Program-made: the position numbers and the translations under genes
Shown: in pieces, positions 56,298 through 64,000 of the stretch
Position numbering within the stretch: the stretch's first letter is position 1
How the letters are laid out: the number at the start of each line of letters is the position of its first letter
The notes under the pieces: model-generated
What the model saw: the letters and a program-made list of their open reading frames with translations, nothing else
Told to the model about the DNA's origin: nothing
Databases searched by the model: none
DNA from: Evernia prunastri
Lineage: Eukaryota; Ascomycota; Lecanoromycetes; Lecanorales; Parmeliaceae
Assembly (NCBI GenBank): GCA_003184365.1
Contig: NKYR01000060.1
Span: 124,001 to 188,000 of the forward strand
Length of the DNA stretch: 64,000 nt
Direction of reading: 5' to 3'

Positions 56298-57090
56298 GTT
56301 GTTGATCTGGGTTGGGGATGCAGGAAGTAAAAGACAGAAGATAGCGTAGCGAATCTGTTCGAGCAGACTGTTAGGTACCTATTCTGGGGACATTTCCTAT
56401 CTCGAGTATCCGTCTGATCCTGATAAGAATGGTATGGATGATGGAACAGAATCTGTCTCTGTGACTGATGACTTTAGAGACTCGTAGACTGAAGACTGAA
56501 GATTAGGTGGCTAAGGAAAGAGCATCTGAAGAGGCTCAATGACTTATATAGCGGAGTACCGAGGCTTGCTAGCGGCGAAGAGAAAATGTTAAAGACATTG
56601 TCGAAGGGGCAAACGGATCGAGAGCTTGTGCTGGCACAAAGGAAGTGTTAACGACGAATGGCAAAAAGTGTTACAAAACGATGTAGGCCAAAGATTTAGA
56701 AACTTGCGCCAGCTAAGAAAAGTGTTAAGGAGATTGTCGAGGAGGCGAAAATGCCCGTCTGACTGCATTGGTATGCATTGGAAGACGTCAAAGCCTGCGC
56801 TGTATTTTGAAATTCTTGACAGGTCAGTGACAGAACATGTACAGTAAAGCATAGCTATATTACAAGACCATAGTCAATATGGATATACACCATAGAGCAA
56901 AGAATGCGTGCGTCAGAAACCTTGGAATTCTTATCAGAAAAAGCTGGAAACCAAGCTCACGAATTAGACGGCCGTAAAGATGCACCCAGCGTTGCGGGCA
57001 GTATGAAAGAAAAGAATCTTCGCATTAAATATTACATATTAGATATGAGATACTATCGTAATTGTTCCTTTCCCTACCCACCTCTCCATC
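56298..57090. other. Intergenic, no gene seen
   Basis: It includes GTGTTAA(A/C/G)GA(C/G)-type phrases recurring between 56588 and 56740, but no supportable gene. Confidence 0.4.
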
Positions 57091-58056
57091 TTACAATCCG
57101 AGCACACTAGCAGAGTCATTAGTGCGATTAACACTACTGCCTGATCCGGTCTCAAGCACATCGACCGAATCGGATGAGCTATCTCCCGAAACAGTGCGAC
57201 CAGGGAGAGCGTCTGCACGGTGACGAGTGGGAATCACCCGACGAGGAGGCGACGGCACATCATGATCGGCAGAGCGCAGTCCACGGCCACGACGACTATC
57301 AAATAGCTCAGCCGACGACCGACGAGAAGAGAACAAGCCTACATGTCGGGCGGGGCGAATACGGACGTGGACATTGTCGGAATCCTCGCCATCGGTCACA
57401 ACAACGTCCGTCTCATCATCATCAGCGGCGCCTGTGATGTATCGATGATTGACGCGTTGAGCTTCAGTCACACGACTATTGGAAGAGCCGTGCCCATGAG
57501 GAGCGTCGCTAGCACCTTGGGAGCTATCATAGTCACGAACAACTTCCCAGTAGCGAGGACCACGGGCGTAATATGGCCTGGATTCGAGATAATCATCGTC
57601 TGTAGAGTCGACTGCGGATTTGTCTGAGTCGGAATCCTCTCCCCCTATTGCATGGTGTCGTCTAAGGCCGCGACTTGGACTGCTCACTTGGTGAGAGTAC
57701 TGGTCATGAAAAGAATCAGCCAGGCGGTTAGAACGACGAAGATGGAAGCGATTGGAATGACGAACACGGAGGCTATGGGCAGCAGGATTCCATGGCTGAC
57801 CACGCGCGTAGTATGGCCTAGAGTCGAGATCGTCGTCGTCTGTAGAGTGAGCTGCGGAATGGTCTGAGTCGGAATCCTCTCCAGTTGGACCGCTCACTCG
57901 GTGAGAGTTTTGGTCATGAAATTCGGCCAGGCGGTTGGAACGACGAAGAAGGAAGCGATCGGGACGACGAATACGGAGTTCATGGACTGCAGTAGTCCAG
58001 GGTTCTTGTAGATACTCACGGTCGGAGCTGTCCCGTCCAGTCATACCGCCACTCAT
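57091..58056 (-). CDS. Disordered protein with internal ~75-residue duplication
   Basis: The ATG at 58056 (MSGGMTGRDSS) opens 321 residues. Two repeats run about residues 25-90 and 95-170: each has a basic block (RFLLRRSNRLAEFHDQ, RFHLRRSNRLADSFHDQ), then GEDSDSDxSA, STDDDxLxSRPYYARG. A weaker third match (DGEDSDNVHVRIRPARH, SSRRSSAELFDSRRG) follows. Basic and acidic blocks alternate, and the protein is almost free of hydrophobic clusters. No signal peptide is visible. The SRPYYARG blocks are the only aromatic-rich parts. It lies downstream, on the same strand, of unrelated-looking neighbours, and its family is unknown. The acidic SD stretches resemble CK2 sites, which is inference only. Confidence 0.65.
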   Translation of the reverse strand: MSGGMTGRDSSDREYLQEPWTTAVHELRIRRPDRFLLRRSNRLAEFHDQNSHRVSGPTGEDSDSDHSAAHSTDDDDLDSRPYYARGQPWNPAAHSLRVRHSNRFHLRRSNRLADSFHDQYSHQVSSPSRGLRRHHAIGGEDSDSDKSAVDSTDDDYLESRPYYARGPRYWEVVRDYDSSQGASDAPHGHGSSNSRVTEAQRVNHRYITGAADDDETDVVVTDGEDSDNVHVRIRPARHVGLFSSRRSSAELFDSRRGRGLRSADHDVPSPPRRVIPTRHRADALPGRTVSGDSSSDSVDVLETGSGSSVNRTNDSASVLGL

Positions 58057-58732
58057 TGGATTTGTACGTCCGTGTGAAATGATGATGGAGTGGATTGGTG
58101 ATTGAGATTGTGATTGTGATGATTTGATTTGGTTGTTTTGCTGAGATGAAAGCTTTGGAAGATTTCGAAGATTGAGGTTGAGTGTGTTTGAGAATGGATG
58201 ATGGTGGTGGTGGAAGAAGAGGAAAGCTGCAGCAGAGCAAAGTATATATAGGCAGCGAGAGGGTTACCGCGAACATAGATGCTGAATGCATTGTGCTCCG
58301 CATCAAGAGTGAATGGGCGACAAAGGCGTTGTGCTGGCGCTTCAAAAGACCCTTGTCTACAGACAATTCATTGTGTCAGGCTAGACATGGACCACGCCAG
58401 GACACATCGATATATCAGACACAAAGGTACAAGACCGCTCATCAACGCAGACATAGGAGCTTGATCCATTAGCGGAGTGTCTCATCTAGGGAACACAACG
58501 GTGGTGAAGCTTCTCCAGCTCTTGCACGGCCCATTCGGACCACTCAAAACTTTGTGTCCTTGTTTACCCCGGGATCTTGATGGCAAAGCCGAGAATATGG
58601 GAGATAGACATTTCTATGATCCGGACAGCAAGACGAGCTGATCAGCCTCTTCCGTGGTCAGGTCGAAGGGTCCCATGCGACAGCCCCAATAGCCTTCTTT
58701 TATTGTCACACCATCCTCAAGATTTTGTGCAC
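58057..58732. other. Intergenic, no gene seen
   Basis: Upstream region of the duplicated-repeat gene and downstream region of the membrane protein gene. A TATATATA-like stretch near 58242 lies ~190 bp before the start at 58056 and could be its TATA region. Confidence 0.45.
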
Positions 58733-59983
58733 TTATGCATCATCGCCAGTGTTATGCTGATAGGGACCATAATGCTGGCTGTCTTTCCATTCACCATCGT
58801 ATGCACTTCGCGTGAGGGTTTGCGTTGCCGTAGCCTCCTCCCCCTTTGCCTTCTCTTCTTCTGCTTCTTCGAGCTCTTCGTCTCCAAAGAGTAGCAAAGC
58901 GTCAGTCTCTCCTTGAGCCGCGGTCACCTTCTCAATTTTGCGACCTCGCAAAAACCGTATTGCGAGCCATAATACAAAGACAGTCGAGATGAATAACCCG
59001 ACCAATACAACCGCCAACAGGATTAGCGAGAGTAGGAAAGCCACTGATGACCACTCCCTGAATTCGTCCACCTTGCACATGATTTGCATCCCCCAATCAT
59101 GCTTCCTGCCACAGTCATTCCATTCCCCCGGCTGGAACGAGGCATGTTCTGTGTACATGTCCTTGCCGTCTGGGCCGTTGATATCGCGCAGCATACCGCC
59201 CCAATCCGCAGTCGTGATACTCTTCTCCCCTTTCAATTCCGCCGCCTTGCGCAACGCCTCGATCTCTTTACCCGCGTATTCAGACATCCCTTCTTTAGGC
59301 ATGAGCTCCAAAGCCTTAATTTTCTTCTCGCCAAACGCTGTGTAGTGCAAAACCACTCTAACAATGCTAGTCACACCCGGCACCGCGCCCTCTACCTCTT
59401 TATCAACCCCACGACCATAGAACGGTATATCCTTCGACACATGCTCCTCGTGCCTCAGCCCTGTAATCTCGAACTCGATGAGAACTTCCCACTCCCATAC
59501 TCTATCCTTCGGCGCATAAGACACCGCATCGAACTCATACGCCAACTCGAACTGCCGTAGAGGCACTCCCCATCCATTTTTGTTTTCTTCCCGTTCTAAC
59601 GTCGTATTGGTGCCAATCTGATTCGCAGTGAACGGCGGAGCGAATGGAAGCGATGGGCCATAGAAATAAAAGTTGGGCGAGCGGCGCTCGTACCAGAGCG
59701 GGTTGAGGCTTTCGCCTTGGAGGTAGAGGCGGAAATAGGATTCGTCCATGTAGAGCGCTAGGGTCAACTGATTGGGACGAGGGTCTTCCTCCCATTGATT
59801 GTGGTTGGAGCCGCGAAGGAGGTAGGGGCAGGAGATGCAGTCGAGTTTGAGTAGGTAGCTCCGATTAGGGATGATGGTTTCGATGGGTGAGTGGGGCTTT
59901 TCCCAGATTGTTTCATCTTCCGCAGGAAACGCAGAAACTAGAAACGTCAGGCTCAGCAAAGAAGTGAAAGTAAAGAGCTTCAT
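58733..59983 (-). CDS. Type I membrane protein of unknown function
   Basis: The ATG at 59983 opens MKLFTFTSLLSLTFLVSAFPAED, a clear signal peptide; an in-frame extension upstream has no ATG and would spoil it. The 416-residue protein has a ~290-residue lumenal or extracellular part with a CISC motif, aromatic-rich beta-like segments (NFYFYGPSLPF), one NTT sequon and further Cys (WNDCGRKHDWGMQIMC). A single membrane helix follows at ~313-348 (SSVAFLLSLILLAVVLVGLFI). The cytosolic tail of ~70 residues is acidic, with LLLFGDEELEEAEEEK. Intronless. I do not recognise the family, though this layout is common among fungal secretory-pathway proteins. Confidence 0.75.
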   Translation of the reverse strand: MKLFTFTSLLSLTFLVSAFPAEDETIWEKPHSPIETIIPNRSYLLKLDCISCPYLLRGSNHNQWEEDPRPNQLTLALYMDESYFRLYLQGESLNPLWYERRSPNFYFYGPSLPFAPPFTANQIGTNTTLEREENKNGWGVPLRQFELAYEFDAVSYAPKDRVWEWEVLIEFEITGLRHEEHVSKDIPFYGRGVDKEVEGAVPGVTSIVRVVLHYTAFGEKKIKALELMPKEGMSEYAGKEIEALRKAAELKGEKSITTADWGGMLRDINGPDGKDMYTEHASFQPGEWNDCGRKHDWGMQIMCKVDEFREWSSVAFLLSLILLAVVLVGLFISTVFVLWLAIRFLRGRKIEKVTAAQGETDALLLFGDEELEEAEEEKAKGEEATATQTLTRSAYDGEWKDSQHYGPYQHNTGDDA

Positions 59984-60447
59984 TGTTGTTGTTTGCTTTC
60001 GCAAATAACGTGCATGGAGAGTGACCAACAAATTGGCTGATAGGAGTAATCCTTGGTGAAATCCTTCCGACTAGAGTAGCGTGACTGGTCACGTGATCTT
60101 AGAGCCTCACGAGGGATCACAGCGAAGGATGTTTCTTCATGACTAATTACTTTTCTGAGACTACCAACAACTTGCACTCTAGTAGAAGAGATAATCAAGT
60201 TGTTCTTTTAACCTGCATACAAGTCTGATCCTCGACTCCAGAGGCAACCGTAATGAGAATGAACCAAACGCCAAAATCAAGCTCTCTGTCCGCATGAGAT
60301 AAGATCATTACATTTGGTTCATCCATACTCTGACCCCGTTAACATCGCGTTAAGGAAGTCCGACGCTCCAAGTGGTAGGCCCACGATCTCGGTGCTCATT
60401 GAGATGTATCGGGCTACCCTGCATGGGCGATTGGGTGTCTGCTTTGC
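59984..60447. other. Intergenic, no gene seen
   Basis: Short promoter-like gap before the membrane protein and the 3' region of the next gene. Nothing else is recognised. Confidence 0.45.
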
Positions 60448-62252
60448 CTAGCCGATGTACACTGGCATCTTACAATCCCAGTGCCGCGAAGGGATCATCG
60501 AACCCTTGTGACCCGGATCCTCCCCCGGGTGGACAGAATGGCACCTCCACCAACAGAAAGCACGGAACATGAGCATGAAACAAGCATCGTGCACAAGCTG
60601 CTCAGGTCTGAGTGCCTTGATGTCTTTCCCACGCATGTCTTCGACGATGAGTGGTAAGTAGTCAAAGTATAGATGAGCGCCTTCCGCTTCCAGCTCCCTT
60701 AGGCCGAAATGAGGGCGAGCTTTCCCATTCTTGAGGTTGTGCCACGCGTCACCCCAATAGTTGACAGCGTGAGAGACGTGGGATGCCAACAGATCTAGGT
60801 AGCGTAATTGATGGAATTTTTCAATTTGCACGAAGTAGTCTGTCGTTGCATCCCAACAATCGTGCACGTGTTCGAGGAAGGCCAAATCGCAATTATTGAC
60901 CTGGTCATTGTTCTCCACTTCGTCTTCCCAATCACTGTATGTGTTCAGCCGCTCATATTGGTCCAAGATCCATTTACCCATCTCAGACGCGGTAGCCTCG
61001 GAAGTCAAATACTCTTCAAGTCAATTGTGAAAGACAACGAAGCACTCTTTGTGAGACAGAAGACTCGAGCAGTGTTCGGCCGGGGTGGGAACACGAACGA
61101 TGGTGCTATGTCGGCGACGGATCATAGGCGCAGCGAGGGCGATGATATCCGAAAACCCGTACATGCAATGCGCATCCCATTTTCCCACAAGAAGTCTGTT
61201 CATATCCTTCAACTTTGCGCTGGCTTTTCGAGTACTGTCTAACGTGTCCATGGTTGCGTAAACATCCGCGGTCGTTCCCAACTTGTAGTTTGGGACGTTG
61301 AGAATAACGCACCCAGGCAAAATGCCAAATCCCATCATATCAGCCTGGCGTGTAGGTATGTAGGTATCTGCCACTGAAGGTATGCTCTCGATTGGAGGCC
61401 CTGACTTCCCGCCGCCTTCAAGGTCTGTATAATGCAATAGGATGCCGATAGGCCTTGCAAATGTCGAGAAGATGCCCTGTCCGTTGCCCCTGGCTCTCAT
61501 GCGGCCTCCTTCTGGATTGAATTCTTCCCACGACATCCCAAGCCACCGGGCTAATATCGCGATATCGGAGACAGTTGTTATCGCAGAGGGGCGCACGGTT
61601 TCTGGCGGCAGGATGTCCCATGAGGTTCCGTGGAGACGGACTGCTGGACCGACTAGCGGATCGTGCGGTTTTTGGTCACCAGTCTGTGGTTCCTGATCGT
61701 AGCATCCATACCTCTGCAGCTTCGATTCATTTTGATGGAGTTTTTCCACCAGCGGCAGCCAGCCCGTGAACTCTCCACCTTCCATCTTTCCGCCTTGATA
61801 ATTCTTCAGGGTACGGGCGCGTGATTTTTTAGACCCTGAGATGAATTCAACGATGCCATCCACGGATGTTGCAGCAACTCTCTGGGCAAGTTGATCTATA
61901 GAAAACGCTGCGAGGAGGATATGAGGTGTTGAGAAGGGTTCCGGTGCAGGAACTCTCATCAGTTGCCCTCGTCGCTCAGCGGCGGAGGCGGTGGGAGCAT
62001 CTGAATGACTGGTGTTAGAGATACAAAAGAGACGGAACAATGTTAGGCGGCGTTCATACCTCCATCAGCCTGATCGGCCGCCTGGGTCGCCGACGGATAG
62101 CTAGGGCCCGGACTGAATGGATAGTCCTTGTGTGTCTCGATGCCAGCCTTGATTCTGATCAGGGCACAGCAGACCGTAAAAAATAAATAGGAATGCACGA
62201 AGCCTACAAATCCCACAATTCCAGCCAACACGTGTCTTAGCCAACAAGGCAT
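60448..62252 (-). pseudogene. Unrecognised gene with one in-frame TGA
   Basis: Exons 62252-62060 and 62000-60448 join in phase through a GTATGA donor and an ATTCAG acceptor. The start MPCWLRHVLAGIVGFVGFVHSYLFF gives an N-terminal membrane helix. The body has WLPLVEKLHQNESKLQRY, GTSWDILPPETVRPSAITTVSDIAILARWLGM, FCWWRCHSVHPGED and ends WDCKMPVYIG, a style I associate with large fungal families of unknown function. At codon 391 (61021-61023) the frame reads CAC AAT TGA CTT GAA GAG and then stays open for 190 codons. The TGA may be a nonsense mutation (CGA to TGA is one C-to-T step), a sequencing error or part of a missed intron. Apart from that stop it looks intact. Confidence 0.6.
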
Positions 62253-62857
62253 CAAGACTTGGAAAACCGTTACACTGTGACACAGCTGAACACGCACAGA
62301 TGGTGTGTTCCTGACCAAAGTGTTAAAGCTGCAATGAAGTCGATTTGGATTTGTGTTGAGAGCAAAAATGGTTGTACTGACGTCGTATGGAGGGAATTCG
62401 CTGAGTCGGGTAAGAAAGAGGAAAGGACGCTTGGGAAAAGGAAAAATAAAGGTAGGACGGCGAGATATACACTATATTCGCCGAGTCATTTAGCTGTGAC
62501 GAGACACTTGGAGTCCCATTGTCCAATCGTGGAGCCACTGCCCGTTTCAAAATGTCGCCCGGAGAAAAGGCCGAGGTATGCTGAGCCCCCCGTGGATAGC
62601 TCCAGCTTTGACCCACATTTTACGCCAACATATTGCAGATACAGGCTTCAAGATCTTACAATCATGCCAATATTGACTCTCCCCCCTAATCAAGCACATC
62701 GACAATCAGCGTTTTTGACTTCATTGTCGCTCAGCGCCCATCTTGAGAAACGTGGATGCACTTCTACTGCCTTTTATCAGGGTTCCAGTGTTGCCAGATA
62801 GCCATGTTCGTACCATAAGCTTGTAGTCATAGTGCGGTCCTGTGGATCGTCGCGAAT
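62253..62857. other. Intergenic, no gene seen
   Basis: Promoter of the gene to the left and 3' region of the PARG gene. No supportable ORF. Confidence 0.45.
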
Positions 62858-64000
62858 CTAAGCACTTACGCCCAGTCCATATCTAGCCAGAATCCCGCGG
62901 AACGCATGCCTCGCATCATCATCCCCTGGTCGTAGATCACATAGTCCTCTCAGCATATGTGCAACCGTCCAGTTGTGCCTAGAACATTCTTCGAGAAATA
63001 ATCTGAGTCCGGCTGCGAAGTCCTCCGGGTCTTCTCCGGCACATACAAAGTAAAGTTTCGTGCCCGCCAAAGAGGCAGCAAGCCACTGTATGATTGTCTT
63101 AATCTGGCTGTTTCCGCGAAAAGAACGGCATCCCCATAGACCGGTTACAACCACCTCAAAAGCCTGACCGTCGCTATTTCGTGCAGATGAAAAGGCGGTG
63201 TAAGCTTTCCGCAGCTCGCGATCAACATTGCCAGGAAGTAGATCAGGCGTTAGCTCGCTTGTATCGAATGAGTCGAGTTCGAGAGCATCCATGAACAAAA
63301 CAGTACGTTCTCGCCATTTGTAGGGAATAGAATTGATGATGTCCGGTCTATCAAGCTCAAGTACCTTGGAGAGATGTGCATCGCGCCCGTACCCTGTCAT
63401 GCAAATCATCTGCTGGGCACCCAGAACGACCAGAACTTCGTCATCTTGCAAAGTAGGTGTTATCAACACCACCACGCATAACTCTGGCGACGCGCCAACT
63501 ACCATCTCCTCTTGCGATGCTGTGCGTCCAAAGCCGACGTTCTTATTTGCTGATATCACGGCAGCACCATGAGGAAGACCAAGAAGGCTGTCTTCGTCCT
63601 CGGCGAGAGTAGGTGCTGCTTTCAAGGCTATCTCAAAGTCTATGAGACGTCTTGAACACATCTCAGTCGTCAGGTACTCAGTATCTACCTTTCTGAAGGT
63701 GAAATTGATAGGCCAATCAGATGCCTTGGGCGTGAGGATTGGATTATCCGTCGAGGCAAGCAGCTCGAAGTATCGGAACAGAGCGAACAAATAAGCTTCG
63801 ACAGCATTTGGATGCGGTGTCTGTGAAGAATACCAGATATGGAAGTCTGGGCAACCATCCGTCATCCACGGTGGACTATCTAGGGTGCACAAGAATTGAT
63901 GGACGACCAAACACGCCACTTGACGTCTGGATAGAACGAGCTTATTGTTTGTAGTACTCAAGCTATGAATACCGAACGGGAAAAGGTGAGGCAGCTCAAG
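62858..64000 (-). CDS. Poly(ADP-ribose) glycohydrolase, 5' end outside the window
   Basis: PARG removes poly(ADP-ribose) chains made by PARP during DNA damage signalling. The frame stays open to the window edge (reading LELPHLFPFGIHSLS before LSRRQVACLVVHQFLC), so the N-terminus is missing. Family landmarks are the helical start with CPDFHIWYSS, a VISANKNVGFGRTASQEEMVV stretch (~63500-63560), SPELCVVVLITPTLQDDEVLVVLGAQQM, TGYGRDAHL, and the C-terminal VVTGLWGCRSFRGNSQIKTIIQWLAAS. The catalytic signature is normally GGG-X6-8-QEE; here it is GFG-X4-QEE, with both Glu kept. The last codons overlap a GTAAGT, so a further exon beyond the TAG at 62858 is possible. Confidence 0.85.
   Translation of the reverse strand, partial: LELPHLFPFGIHSLSTTNNKLVLSRRQVACLVVHQFLCTLDSPPWMTDGCPDFHIWYSSQTPHPNAVEAYLFALFRYFELLASTDNPILTPKASDWPINFTFRKVDTEYLTTEMCSRRLIDFEIALKAAPTLAEDEDSLLGLPHGAAVISANKNVGFGRTASQEEMVVGASPELCVVVLITPTLQDDEVLVVLGAQQMICMTGYGRDAHLSKVLELDRPDIINSIPYKWRERTVLFMDALELDSFDTSELTPDLLPGNVDRELRKAYTAFSSARNSDGQAFEVVVTGLWGCRSFRGNSQIKTIIQWLAASLAGTKLYFVCAGEDPEDFAAGLRLFLEECSRHNWTVAHMLRGLCDLRPGDDDARHAFRGILARYGLGVSA

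Overview
The window looks like a filamentous ascomycete (Pezizomycotina). Evidence seen directly: genes with many 50-75 nt GT-AG introns, fungal gene families (Bck1-type MAPKKK, Sro7/Lgl protein, pyruvate decarboxylase, Tan1, a fungal rhodopsin-fold membrane protein), and long AT-rich tracts in which remaining C and G sit mostly in CpG. The last point is the footprint of repeat-induced point mutation (RIP). A class or genus cannot be fixed from what I can read.

Layout. 1-16.2 kb is a repeat block: RIP-mutated AT-rich DNA, a partly inverted Ty1/copia element (0.7-5.2 kb), LINE 3' ends (10.9-12.6 kb) and many short solo LTRs, several with perfect 5-bp target duplications. One intact five-exon cytochrome P450 gene sits inside it (6.75-8.57 kb), next to a small TIR element. 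16.2-40.4 kb is an ordinary gene-rich segment: a small hypothetical gene, an Sro7/tomosyn-like exocytosis protein and a pyruvate decarboxylase read from a shared 286-bp divergent promoter, Tan1, an APH-fold protein without its catalytic HGD motif, the 1882-residue MAPKKK of the cell wall integrity pathway, a small hypothetical gene and a rhodopsin-domain membrane protein. 40.4-53.3 kb is a second repeat block: RIP relics, nested solo LTRs, a chromodomain Ty3/gypsy element (45.6-49.8 kb) and a tandem array of ~317-bp units with tRNA-like A and B boxes. 53.6-64 kb carries two diverged paralogues of a disordered 'MTFEEF' protein, a third disordered protein with an internal duplication, a type I membrane protein, an unrecognised gene with one in-frame TGA, and a poly(ADP-ribose) glycohydrolase running off the right edge.

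The assembly is patchy. Single N characters at 4010, 6062, 11409, 11833, 14234, 15794, 16216, 42106, 43017, 46308, 49846, 50965 and 51082, and a 21-N gap at 43111-43131, often separate near-identical repeat pieces, so repeat copy number and order in both blocks are unreliable.

How the genes relate: no biosynthetic cluster or operon-like unit is visible. The core genes are housekeeping or signalling (secretion, fermentation, tRNA acetylation, cell wall stress). The more unusual material lies at the borders of the repeat blocks: the disordered paralogues, the altered PARG loop, the tRNA-like tandem array, and the AT-hook motifs in the copia polyprotein.
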